From: Fibrobacter sp. UWR4
GTDB taxonomy: Bacteria > Fibrobacterota > Fibrobacteria > Fibrobacterales > Fibrobacteraceae
Direction: 5' to 3'
Length of the DNA: 64,000 bases
NCBI RefSeq assembly: GCF_003149045.1
Contig: NZ_QGDU01000015.1
Span: 1-64,000 of the forward strand
A program made the position numbers and the translations under genes. The notes under the pieces were generated by a model that was not told the origin of the DNA, searched no databases, and worked only from the letters and a program-made list of their open reading frames with translations. Shown here piece after piece: positions 43,116-51,635 of this stretch. Position 1 is the first letter of the stretch. Every line of letters begins with the position of its first letter.

Positions 43116-43559
43116 TTATTTTTCCATGATCTTGATCTGGTTCACAAATTCGTCCACTTCCTTGAATTCGCGGTAAATGGAAGCGAATCGGACGTAAGCC
43201 ACAGCGTCCAGCTTTTTCAGTTCCTGCATGACCAGATTGCCGATTTGATCGTAGGACACTTCAAAGTTTTCAGTAACCGTCAAGGCGTTTTCCACATTGA
43301 CGGCCAGCTGTTCCATATCTGCAACGGAAACGGGACGTTTCTTGCAGGAGTTGATGACACCGCGAAGCAACTTTTCGCGCTGAAAAGGCTCATGTTCCCC
43401 ATTGCGCTTAATAACGGTCAGGGGCTGAAGTTCCACGTACTCGCGGGTTGAAAAACGACGACCGCACTCCACGCATTCGCGACGGCGCCTAATGTAGGAA
43501 CCGATAGCGCGGCTATCGACTACCTTGTCGTTATCTTTCTTGCAAAACGGACAAATCAT
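43116..43559 (-). CDS. nrdR: NrdR transcriptional repressor
   Basis: A 147-residue repressor of ribonucleotide reductase genes. The zinc ribbon uses Cys3, Cys6, Cys29 and Cys32 (MICPFCKKDNDKVVDSRA ... RRRRECVECGRRF). The ATP-cone domain starts at TVIKRNGEHEPF near residue 48. It senses dATP/ATP and binds NrdR boxes upstream of nrd genes, none of which lie nearby. Length is normal. It follows transketolase on the same strand, separated by a heptamer array. Confidence 0.95.
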   Translation of the reverse strand: MICPFCKKDNDKVVDSRAIGSYIRRRRECVECGRRFSTREYVELQPLTVIKRNGEHEPFQREKLLRGVINSCKKRPVSVADMEQLAVNVENALTVTENFEVSYDQIGNLVMQELKKLDAVAYVRFASIYREFKEVDEFVNQIKIMEK

Positions 43560-43561
43560 AA

Positions 43562-43636
43562 TTAGTAGGAAGTAGGAAGTAGGAAGTAGGAAGTGAGATG
43601 CATTCTGTCTACTTCCTACCGTCTACTGTCTACTAT
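43562..43636. repeat. inverted heptamer array between tkt and nrdR
   Basis: The left arm repeats TAGGAAG about four times (43564-43594). After a 12-bp core the right arm reads CTGTCTA, CTTCCTA, CCGTCTA, CTGTCTA (43606-43636). The two arms are of complementary type. The tkt stop codon (TAG) lies in the right arm. Confidence 0.8.
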
Positions 43637-45717
43637 GCGTTATTCTTCTTGAAGTCCTCGATGTTTGCCTTGTATTCAGCCAGGTATTCCTTAGCGGCTG
43701 CCACAACAGCTTCCGGAGTGTAACCGAATTCCTTTTCAAGCACACCTGCCGGAGCGGAAGCGCCGAAGCGTTCCAGACCGGAAACCTTGCCGAAGCCACC
43801 CACAACCTGGGCGAACAAGAGCGGGAGGCCGCTGGACTTTGCAAACACCGGAGTCCAAGGAGTGATGATAGAATCGCGGTATTCCTTGCTCTGGCTCATG
43901 AAGAGGGCCGGGCTAATCATGGAAACCACGCGGACCTTGAGGCCTTCTGCGCGGAGAACTTCTGCAGCGTCGTGAGTCAAGAGAACGTCGGAACCGTTGG
44001 AAACGAAAGTGAGATCCGGACGGTCGGAACCGCAGTTGTCGCTGACGACGTAGGCACCCTTACGGCACTTGGCAGCTTCTGCCTTGCGGTCGCCGGGGAG
44101 TGTCTTCACGTTCTGGCGGGTCAGGATAATGGTGGTGGGGCTGTCGTTATTTTCGAAAGCCATTTCCCAGGCAGCCACAGTTTCGAAGGCGTCGGCCGGG
44201 CGGAGCACCAGCATTTCGGACTTGCCCTTGTTGGGGCCGTGGGTCTTCTTGAGACCTTCCAGAAGACGGATCTGGGTTTCGTGTTCGATAGGTTCGTGGG
44301 TCGGACCGTCTTCGCCAACGCGGAAGCTGTCGTGAGTGTACATGAACTTCACAGGCAGGCCCATGAGGGCAGCCATACGGAGAATGGGCTTCATGTAGTC
44401 GCTGAACACGAAGAAGGTTGCGCAAATCGGATAAAGACCGCCGTGAAGGGCGATACCGCAGCAAATAGCACCCATGGTCAGTTCTGCAACGCCAACCTGA
44501 ACAAAGCCGCCCTTGAAGTCGTTAGCACGGAAGATGCCGGTCTTGTTGAGGAAGGCCTGGGTGTTATCGGAGTTGGAAAGGTCAGCAGAAGAGCAAATGC
44601 AGTTCTTGACGTTTTCTGCAAGGTGGCCGAGAATGGTACCGGAAGTAACGCGGGTTGCAACCCCTTCCTTCAGTTCCAGACCGGAGAGGTCGATCTTCGG
44701 AGCGTTGCCGGAGAGCCAATCCTTGAGGGTTGCAGCCTTTTCGGGATTTGCAGCATCCCAGGCAGCCTTGGCCTTCTTCCAGGCTTCAACTTCCTTGCGG
44801 AGTTCGGCCTTGCGAGCTTCGAAAGCTTCTGCAACTTCCGAGAAAATCTTGAAGGGATCAGCCGGATCGCCACCGAGATTCTTGACGGTAGCATCGGTAG
44901 AAGCGCCTGCTGCGTTCAGCGGCTGACCGTGAGTGGAGACAGCGCCTTCGAAGGACTTGCCGTCTTCGGCGATGGCGCCCTTGGCCATGGTGGTATGACC
45001 GATGACGATAGTGGGCTTTTCTGTTTCTGCCCATGCAGCCTTGAAGGCTTCACGGAGAGAGGCGATGTCAGAACCGTCAGCCACGTCGATAACACGGAAG
45101 CCCCATGCTTCGTACTGCTTCTTGAAGTCGTGGCTCATCACGTCTTCGCAACGGCAGGACAGCTGGACCTGGTTTGCATCGTAGAAGAAAATCAAGTTAG
45201 AGAGTTTGAGATGACCAGCAACGCGACCCACACCGTAGGCGATTTCTTCTTCGAGACCGCCGTCGGAAACCAGGCAGACCACCTTGTGGTTCAGGATGTC
45301 GCCGAAACGTTCCACCATGAAGCGTTCTGCAATGGCGTTACCCAGGGCTACAGCATGACCGATGCCCAGAGGACCACTGGAGTTTTCGATGCCCAGAGCA
45401 AAGTCCACTTCGGGGTGACCCGGAGTACGGCTGTTAAGCTGGCGGAAGTTCTTCAGGTCTTCCATGTTGAGCTTGCCCTGGATGGCAAGTTCGGAATAAA
45501 GAAGCGCAGACATATGGCCCGGATCCATGAAGAAACGGTCACGGGCTTCCCAGTTGGGGTTTTCAGGGTCAAAACGAAGGAATTCTGCGAAAAGCAGGGT
45601 GATGGCGTCTGCTGCACCCATAGCTCCACCCGGATGACCGGACTTAGCCTTCTGCACCATGGCAGCGGAAAGAATTCGAACGTTGTCGGCCGCTTTAGTA
45701 ACGATCGCGTCTTGCAC
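43633..45717 (-). CDS. tkt: transketolase
   Basis: A 694-residue thiamine-diphosphate enzyme that moves two-carbon units between sugar phosphates in the pentose phosphate pathway. The N-terminal domain has KSGHPGGAMGAAD near residue 25 and the ThDP-binding block SDGGLEEEIAYGVG near 145. The Pyr domain contains TYTHDSFRVGEDGPTHEPIEH near 460, and the end is a typical transketolase C-domain. The start is GTG 45717, with GAGAGAGG upstream at normal spacing and family-like VQDAIVTKAADNVRIL; an ATG 57 bp further upstream is less likely. The codon use is that of a highly expressed gene. Confidence 0.95.
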   Translation of the reverse strand: MQDAIVTKAADNVRILSAAMVQKAKSGHPGGAMGAADAITLLFAEFLRFDPENPNWEARDRFFMDPGHMSALLYSELAIQGKLNMEDLKNFRQLNSRTPGHPEVDFALGIENSSGPLGIGHAVALGNAIAERFMVERFGDILNHKVVCLVSDGGLEEEIAYGVGRVAGHLKLSNLIFFYDANQVQLSCRCEDVMSHDFKKQYEAWGFRVIDVADGSDIASLREAFKAAWAETEKPTIVIGHTTMAKGAIAEDGKSFEGAVSTHGQPLNAAGASTDATVKNLGGDPADPFKIFSEVAEAFEARKAELRKEVEAWKKAKAAWDAANPEKAATLKDWLSGNAPKIDLSGLELKEGVATRVTSGTILGHLAENVKNCICSSADLSNSDNTQAFLNKTGIFRANDFKGGFVQVGVAELTMGAICCGIALHGGLYPICATFFVFSDYMKPILRMAALMGLPVKFMYTHDSFRVGEDGPTHEPIEHETQIRLLEGLKKTHGPNKGKSEMLVLRPADAFETVAAWEMAFENNDSPTTIILTRQNVKTLPGDRKAEAAKCRKGAYVVSDNCGSDRPDLTFVSNGSDVLLTHDAAEVLRAEGLKVRVVSMISPALFMSQSKEYRDSIITPWTPVFAKSSGLPLLFAQVVGGFGKVSGLERFGASAPAGVLEKEFGYTPEAVVAAAKEYLAEYKANIEDFKKNNA

Positions 45718-45898
45718 TTTTTTACCTCTCTCTAGATATAAGGCGATGAGCCGCCTATAAAAATTCCGTGCCAAATGTAGCTTTTTTATACTAGGCGCTC
45801 AAGTCGAAAAGGAGAAAAACGCACTTTCCAATGAAAAACGGGTATTTTTACTGAACATCAGTGCAGTTTCCGTGTTTTCAGCAGACCTATTCAATGGG

Positions 45899-46711
45899 CT
45901 AAAAAAGAAGGTAGGAAACCCCAAGGACGATTCCAACGGAATGAAAATTATAAACATGCGCGGCAAAATCCTTGTTAAACGACTCACTCATCTGCACGTT
46001 CCATCTCAAGTCCAGATTAAAATGATCCGCCAAAATAACACACATACCAAAAATAAGGTCGTAATCCACAGATGACCGAAGATTCTTTTTAATCAAATTT
46101 TCCGATCCTAAACTAGCCGTTAATGGAATGTTTACCTGAGCGCCTACATCAAACATTACATTCCACCGAGCGCCCTTGAAGGCTAGCAACATCGGAATGG
46201 CCAAGCGAGTCTGTTCCAGATCTCGACGTTCCTCCACAAGCTCATCCTTTTCTCTTCTTAAAAAGCTTTCTGAATTTTTCGAAAACGAGTACTCATACAA
46301 CACTCCCAGCCGTAAGGCGACATCGTTATACACCCCAATGGGAATTTGAGCAACGATTCCTACCGAAAAAGAGATCCCATTAAATTTCCCTGTAGTATCG
46401 CTTCTTTCCCTATAATCCTGAATTTCGTAATCCGCACTCGCTAAGTCCATATACCCCAGCGTTATGCCAAGTCCTAAATTCCAATCCAGAGGCACCACCC
46501 TCATCTTGGCTTCCTCTACCGTGATTTCCGTGTGGGTAACACTATCCATCACATAATGTTGCGCATGATAAACGCTATCCTTGTAAGCTTTCGTCTCTTC
46601 CGGTCTAATGCGTATAATACGATAGCCCTCGAGAGTCCGTTCCGGCAAGGAATCTTCAGCGAAGGAGAAAACAGTAAGAAAAAGGAACAAGCAGCAACAT
46701 AAATGTTTCAT
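45899..46711 (-). CDS. predicted outer-membrane beta-barrel protein
   Basis: A 270-residue protein with a signal peptide (about 1-18, ending FSFA). The mature part shows alternating hydrophobic strands (LGLGITLGYMDLA, GISFSVGIVAQIPIGVY, FNLDLRWNVQ) and ends in Phe (VSYLLF), which is typical of outer-membrane barrels of about eight strands. I recognise no specific family. GGAGAGGG lies just before the ATG. It follows a lipoprotein gene by 10 bp, and the two probably act together in the envelope. Confidence 0.65.
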   Translation of the reverse strand: MKHLCCCLFLFLTVFSFAEDSLPERTLEGYRIIRIRPEETKAYKDSVYHAQHYVMDSVTHTEITVEEAKMRVVPLDWNLGLGITLGYMDLASADYEIQDYRERSDTTGKFNGISFSVGIVAQIPIGVYNDVALRLGVLYEYSFSKNSESFLRREKDELVEERRDLEQTRLAIPMLLAFKGARWNVMFDVGAQVNIPLTASLGSENLIKKNLRSSVDYDLIFGMCVILADHFNLDLRWNVQMSESFNKDFAAHVYNFHSVGIVLGVSYLLF

Positions 46712-46721
46712 GTTCCCTCTC

Positions 46722-47402
46722 CTAATAACACTTGTTGTCGTTCAACAAAGCAACCAATTCAGACTCGGATAAATACTCATCGCACCGATACGCTTCATCT
46801 TCTACGGGCTTGTCCATATTAGGCGCTCCGTCCACAAGCAGTCCAATGGACGCCCCAATTCCAGCTCCGATAGCTGCACCAAGCGCAATCATCTGCCCCC
46901 AAACAGCGCCGTCCTGAGCCATGAAGGCGGCGATCCATCCACCAGCAAGCCCCGAAAAACCCAATACGATTCCTCCCGTCAACGCCCCCCAAACAATACC
47001 ATGCAACGGATGGTTCCTACTTAAATAGGAGTTATTCTTAAAACCTTTCTTGCATATTGTGATGCTATCTTTCGGGATAATTGTAAATAGGCCTTTATTA
47101 AGAGAATCGTCATAGAACCAGCGATCTGTCGAATAACCCTGAGCGCTGGGTAAAACGATATAATCATTCTGGGGATCGTAACAGAACCGGTCTATCATAA
47201 ATAAAGTTGTATCCGTTTCCGTCCGAGATTCATAAGCAAGCTCTCTAGACTGGGTCTTGGGAATAACGCCCTCGTACTTGACAACTTCCGCCTTACTTTT
47301 TTCCGGCTTATCCAGAGGATGATATATGCGGGACTCCGTAGGATTTGCACATCCCGTCAAAAGCAGAAAAAACAGAAACAGCAGAAACAATAAACGCTTC
47401 AC
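46722..47402 (-). CDS. lipoprotein with glycine-zipper-like membrane segment
   Basis: A 226-residue protein with a lipoprotein signal (LLLTGC, Cys at residue 18). The first 100 residues are polar with several Tyr and Asp residues. A Gly/Ala-rich hydrophobic region follows (about 133-190; GIVWGALTGGIVLGF and IALGAAIGAGIGASIGLLVDG), like glycine-zipper segments in outer-membrane lipoproteins. A short polar tail ends the protein. The start is GTG with AAGG upstream. It is encoded 10 bp before a predicted barrel protein. The function is unknown. Confidence 0.65.
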   Translation of the reverse strand: MKRLLFLLFLFFLLLTGCANPTESRIYHPLDKPEKSKAEVVKYEGVIPKTQSRELAYESRTETDTTLFMIDRFCYDPQNDYIVLPSAQGYSTDRWFYDDSLNKGLFTIIPKDSITICKKGFKNNSYLSRNHPLHGIVWGALTGGIVLGFSGLAGGWIAAFMAQDGAVWGQMIALGAAIGAGIGASIGLLVDGAPNMDKPVEDEAYRCDEYLSESELVALLNDNKCY

Positions 47403-47426
47403 ATTAACCTTCAGGAAATACCATCC

Positions 47427-47456
47427 TTGAATATATACAAATCTTTTATCTATATT
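47427..47456 (+). promoter_or_regulatory. candidate promoter of the glycosyltransferase-NPCBM gene
   Basis: TTGAAT (47427-47432) and TATATT (47451-47456) lie 18 bp apart, about 22 bp before the ATG, just outside the divergent lipoprotein gene. Confidence 0.55.
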
Positions 47457-47477
47457 TCGGGCACTTAGGAGTTTTTG

Positions 47478-50042
47478 ATGAAAGCGACTGTTTTACGTAT
47501 TTTGAAGAACCTCGCCCACCCGGGAACCATCATAGGCATTATCGCATCTATGGCGATTCCCTTTCTGGTATATCTCGCCCCCAATATTGGCCACAAGGAT
47601 ATCATCCAGCAGCTGGATCTGTACCTTCCCTTCCCCTTGTTTGCGATCCAGTTCATTGCCTCCATCGTACTCTTCGTACTGTTGCAGAAGGATTTCAGGA
47701 ACTGGATCAAGACCATCCTGCCGGAAAAGAAGTTCACCATCCTCATGGTCCTTTTCACTCTGGCAGTCACCATTTTTGCAGCTACCCAGATCGAAGCCCG
47801 TCACCGCGTTCAGAGTGACGAAAGCGTATTCATGTCTGTAGCCCAGAACATGTATTACAACCAGGAATCTGGCACTTGCAACCAGGGCTATTTCGAGGAT
47901 GGAAAACTCACTTGCGTTTCCAAGTCCAACAGTTTCAAGACCAAGGGACTTTCCTTCCTGTACACCTTAGGCATCCCCCTGCTGGGCACGGACCTCCACT
48001 GGATTTTCAACTTCGAGCTGTTGCTGTTGCCTTTGGCAGTTCTCCTCATGTTCCTGGCGGTGGTCGCCTGGACAAGGCAGCCTCTCCTGGCGTTTTTCGC
48101 AGCGCTCCTTACTGCACTGCAGCCCACCGTACTTTTCCAGTTCCGCTCCATGTCCGTGGAGCCTCTCTATGTTTTCCTTTCCGCACTTTCTGTACTGACC
48201 TTCCGTTACGCATATGATCGCAATACAGTAAAACACTGGGCCCTGTTCGCCCTGATTCTCGCCTTCTTTGCACAGACCCGTCAGGAAACAGTCTTCTGTT
48301 TCGCGCCTTTCATTCTGGTTTCCCTGCCGAAACTTCTGGACCAGAAGAGCGCCAAGGCACCTACCTTCTTCGTTCTTTTGTCCCTGTTCTCCGTGCCGGT
48401 GCTTTTAACCATCAGCTATTTCCAGGGTTTCGGATTCCAGGGCGGTGAATTTGAAGCTCACGGTCACTTCCTGGAAGATGTTTCCAGGAACTGGGAAGTC
48501 ATGACCAAGCCCCTGAACGACAAGGGCGAACTGGTCAACCCCTTCCTCACCTATTTTAACTACCTGTTTGCCGTAGGCGGAATCTGCCTGATTCTCAAGG
48601 CGATCTTTGACGCATTCACCCGCAAGGACAGGTACCGTTTCTTCTTCCTGGAATTTCTGGTCTTCCTGGTCCTTTACCACCTGCAGACCTACGTCATCCT
48701 GGAAAACGTCTCCGGCGACTTTACCATCGAAATTAACCAGCGCTACAGTCTGGTCATGCTGCCCTCCATGGCAATCCTTGGTGCAATTCCTGTATCCTAC
48801 CTGATTCTATTCGCAGCAAAGCTAGTCAGTTCCAAGCGCACCACAACAGTAGCCTGCATTCTCGGACTCCTTGTAGGCGCAGGCTTTACCGCCTGGACAT
48901 TCCACTACAAGGATGATTTCAACAAGAACATTATGTACAACCGTAACCACCTGACCATGGAAGAATCCGAAATTCTCCACTGGCTGGGAACGTTGTCCCA
49001 GAAGAATAGGCTCTTCATTTACGGTAGACCTTGGCACTTTATCGGTTACGGAGTATCCTCCATCCATTACGACCGAGCCCGTCTGATGTCCAACGAGGAA
49101 CTGAAAAAGCTGGTGGACAAATACCAGGGCGAAGTCTACTACATCCGCGGCCTGGATTGCTGGGACAGCCAGACCTACCACAAGAAAGCTGTGGAACACA
49201 GAATTCCTACCACCTGCGACGTCTTTGAACGAGAAATGGACATGGAAGGAGTGGCAAACTTCCTGATTACCAACAATTACTGGGTCCAGATCGCTAAATT
49301 CAACGGACGCAGGGACTATAATCCCGTAAATATTATTGCCGTAAACGACCCCGTCTTTGAAGTTCCTACAGACACTCTGGCCGGTAAACCGGGTCTCCGC
49401 ATTTCCTTTAGCCTGAACGAAAGAGGGAACGCCATTAACGACTGGTCCTACGCAATCTTCGTCAATGGCGAAAAAAGCAACGACGGTCCGTACATCCGTG
49501 GCGACATCCAGATGAACTATTCCGCAAGCAAGCTGAAACAGGGCTACAACACCATCCGCTATGTGGTATACGACAACCTGAAGCGTAAGGCAATCGCAGA
49601 TATCCAGAGGTTCTATTTCCACAAGGACGGAGGCGTTCTCCCGTTAGTAGACGTGCCCTACGAAAGTCACCAGCAGGGCTGGGGCAGCATCCAGAAAAAC
49701 AAGAGCATTGACGGAAACGCATTCAGGATTGCCGGAAAGCAGTACGTCTATGGTCTCGGCATCCACACCCCGTCTTCCACCGTCTACCATGTGGACGGCA
49801 AGTTCAAGACCATTCAGGCCTCCTTCGGGCTGGACGAGGAATCCCTCTGTGGCGACGGCGCAAGACTTCAGGTTATCGGTGATGGAAAGGTCCTCTACGA
49901 AAGCGAAGCCTTTACCGCAGGAACCTTGAACAACCTGGACGTGAACATCGAAGGCGTCAAGCAGCTTACGCTGGCCACTCTCCAGCTTGAGTCCAACAAC
50001 TGCGACCATGTGGACATCATCAATCCCGTTCTCATTCCGTAA
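47478..50042 (+). CDS. multi-pass membrane glycosyltransferase-like protein fused to an NPCBM domain
   Basis: An 854-residue protein. Residues 1-480 hold about eleven hydrophobic helices with the shape of GT39/ArnT-like (GT-C) lipid-linked glycosyltransferases, including an early exposed acidic loop (HRVQSDESVFM). A soluble domain follows. The last 130 residues (from about 722; KSIDGNAFRIAGKQYVYGLGIH) match the NPCBM carbohydrate-binding module with its conserved GLGIH. A GT-C enzyme with a C-terminal NPCBM is unusual. The next gene, a GT2 of the GtrB/DPM type, could make its lipid-linked sugar donor. AGGAG lies before ATG 47478. Confidence 0.75.
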   Translation: MKATVLRILKNLAHPGTIIGIIASMAIPFLVYLAPNIGHKDIIQQLDLYLPFPLFAIQFIASIVLFVLLQKDFRNWIKTILPEKKFTILMVLFTLAVTIFAATQIEARHRVQSDESVFMSVAQNMYYNQESGTCNQGYFEDGKLTCVSKSNSFKTKGLSFLYTLGIPLLGTDLHWIFNFELLLLPLAVLLMFLAVVAWTRQPLLAFFAALLTALQPTVLFQFRSMSVEPLYVFLSALSVLTFRYAYDRNTVKHWALFALILAFFAQTRQETVFCFAPFILVSLPKLLDQKSAKAPTFFVLLSLFSVPVLLTISYFQGFGFQGGEFEAHGHFLEDVSRNWEVMTKPLNDKGELVNPFLTYFNYLFAVGGICLILKAIFDAFTRKDRYRFFFLEFLVFLVLYHLQTYVILENVSGDFTIEINQRYSLVMLPSMAILGAIPVSYLILFAAKLVSSKRTTTVACILGLLVGAGFTAWTFHYKDDFNKNIMYNRNHLTMEESEILHWLGTLSQKNRLFIYGRPWHFIGYGVSSIHYDRARLMSNEELKKLVDKYQGEVYYIRGLDCWDSQTYHKKAVEHRIPTTCDVFEREMDMEGVANFLITNNYWVQIAKFNGRRDYNPVNIIAVNDPVFEVPTDTLAGKPGLRISFSLNERGNAINDWSYAIFVNGEKSNDGPYIRGDIQMNYSASKLKQGYNTIRYVVYDNLKRKAIADIQRFYFHKDGGVLPLVDVPYESHQQGWGSIQKNKSIDGNAFRIAGKQYVYGLGIHTPSSTVYHVDGKFKTIQASFGLDEESLCGDGARLQVIGDGKVLYESEAFTAGTLNNLDVNIEGVKQLTLATLQLESNNCDHVDIINPVLIP

Positions 50043-50055
50043 CAGAGACTGACCT

Positions 50056-50970
50056 ATGCTATTATCCGTAATTATCCCCGTATTTAACGAAGAAGAAATC
50101 GTAGCAAAGACCTACGAAGTACTGGAAAATGTCCTGAAGGATGTGGAACACGAACTGATTTTCGTGAATGATGGTTCCAGAGATCGCACCCGTGAAATCG
50201 TGGAAGGACTGCTCCCCGGCAATCCCAACAACAAGATTGTGAATTTCAGCCGAAACTTCGGTCACCAGGCAGCCTTTAGCGCAGGCCTGGACCACGCCCA
50301 GGGCGACGCAGTCGTCATTATTGACGGCGACCTGCAGGATCCGCCGGAACTGATTCATGAAATGCTGGAAAAGTGGCGCGAAGGCTACCAGGTAGTCTAC
50401 GCCCAGCGTAACAAGCGTGCCGGCGAAACCATCTTCAAGCGTTTTACCGCATTTGCCTTCTACCGCATTATCGGACGCTTGACCAGCATCGACATTCCCC
50501 CTGACACCGGTGACTACCGCCTGATGGACCGCTGCGTCGTGGACCAGCTGAAGAACCTTCCGGAACGTAGCCGATTCCTTCGTGGTCTCGTCTGCTGGGT
50601 TGGCTTCAAGAAAATCGGCGTCAAGTACGATCGCGCGGAACGTACCGCAGGCACTTCCAAGTACCCCCTGAAGAAGATGATCCGCCTGGCTGTCGACGGC
50701 ATTACAGGCTTTAGCACTTCCCCGCTGAAGATCAGTTTCTACATGGGCTTGTTCGCTGCCATCGTCGGCTTCGCCGTTTTCGTATGGTCCATCGTGGAAA
50801 AGATCGTCAATCCCGCTACGACCGTACCGGGCTGGGCCTCCCTCATGACCGCCATCGTATTTTTCTCCGGCGTGCAGCTCATTACCATCGGTATTCTGGG
50901 TGCCTACATCGGACGAATCTATGAAGAAGTAAAGCAGCGTCCGTTATATATTGAGGATAAGAAGAAATAA
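50056..50970 (+). CDS. GT2-family polyprenyl-phosphate glycosyltransferase
   Basis: A 304-residue GtrB/dolichol-phosphate-mannose-synthase-like enzyme. It moves a sugar from a nucleotide donor to polyprenyl phosphate. The GT-A domain starts with LSVIIPVFNEEE and contains VNDGSRD, the metal-binding DGDLQDPPELI near residue 95, and DTGDYRLMDR near 155. Two C-terminal transmembrane helices (about 230-255 and 265-290) anchor it. It starts 13 bp after the membrane GT-C gene, which suggests a donor-maker and a transferase acting in one pathway for surface glycan or protein glycosylation. Confidence 0.9.
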   Translation: MLLSVIIPVFNEEEIVAKTYEVLENVLKDVEHELIFVNDGSRDRTREIVEGLLPGNPNNKIVNFSRNFGHQAAFSAGLDHAQGDAVVIIDGDLQDPPELIHEMLEKWREGYQVVYAQRNKRAGETIFKRFTAFAFYRIIGRLTSIDIPPDTGDYRLMDRCVVDQLKNLPERSRFLRGLVCWVGFKKIGVKYDRAERTAGTSKYPLKKMIRLAVDGITGFSTSPLKISFYMGLFAAIVGFAVFVWSIVEKIVNPATTVPGWASLMTAIVFFSGVQLITIGILGAYIGRIYEEVKQRPLYIEDKKK

Positions 50971-50984
50971 TTTTTGGAGTGTTT

Positions 50985-51542
50985 ATGAAGAACAAACTTT
51001 TCGTCATGAGTTCCGCCAGTGGCGCAGGAAAGTCCACCTTGCAGAAGATGGTCCTCCCCGACTTTCCCGACATCAAGTATTCCATTTCCGCTACCACCCG
51101 CAAGCCTCGTGAAGGTGAAGTAGACGGCGTCCACTATTTCTTCAAGACCCGCGAAGAATTTGAAGAACTGATCAAGAGCGACGGTCTCATCGAATACAAC
51201 GAAGTCCACGGGAACTATTATGGCACTCCCAAGAGCTTTGTAGAAAAAACTCTGGCAGAAGGCAATCGCGTCCTGTTCGACCTGGACGTATTCGGCAAGG
51301 TGAACTTCGACAAGGTCTATCCCGACGCAACCGGTATTTTGATTCTCCCCCCCAGCGACGAAGAACTGGAACGTCGCCTCCGTGGCCGTGGTACTGATTC
51401 CGAGGAAGTGATCCAGCTCCGTCTTGCAAACGCCAAGAAGGAAGTGGAATTCGCCAAGACCCAGGGCAAGTACGAATACACCATTGTCAATGACGACGTG
51501 GAAAAAGCTGCCGAAGAACTCCGCGCCATCTTGAAAAAATAA
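50985..51542 (+). CDS. gmk: guanylate kinase
   Basis: A 185-residue enzyme that phosphorylates GMP to GDP. The P-loop SSASGAGKSTL is at residues 8-18. The GMP-binding block ISATTRKPREGEVDGVHYFF is near 30-50 and EYNEVHGNYYGTP near 67-79. ATG 50985 with GGAG 5 bp upstream is preferred over GTG 50979. Length is normal. It follows the GT2 gene by 14 bp and may be co-transcribed. Confidence 0.95.
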   Translation: MKNKLFVMSSASGAGKSTLQKMVLPDFPDIKYSISATTRKPREGEVDGVHYFFKTREEFEELIKSDGLIEYNEVHGNYYGTPKSFVEKTLAEGNRVLFDLDVFGKVNFDKVYPDATGILILPPSDEELERRLRGRGTDSEEVIQLRLANAKKEVEFAKTQGKYEYTIVNDDVEKAAEELRAILKK

Positions 51543-51610
51543 AACGGACGGACAAAGCATCCTCTGAGTAGGCGAAGCCTATGATAGCGCAGTCGTTTTT
51601 TGGGGGTTCT

Positions 51611-51629
51611 AAGGGGGCAACGCCCCCTT
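51611..51629. terminator. GC-rich hairpin between gmk and priA
   Basis: A perfect stem AAGGGGGC (51611-51618) and GCCCCCTT (51622-51629) with a 3-base loop. It lies between convergent genes but has no T tract on either strand, so it is a possible rather than a clear terminator. An A/T-flanked TTTTTT lies at 51595-51600. Confidence 0.45.
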
Positions 51630-51635
51630 ACGTCA

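Noticed and set aside
45872-46075. Plus-strand 67-residue frame before the outer-membrane protein gene
   Set aside because: It is antisense to the C-terminal part of the barrel protein and has no supporting signals.
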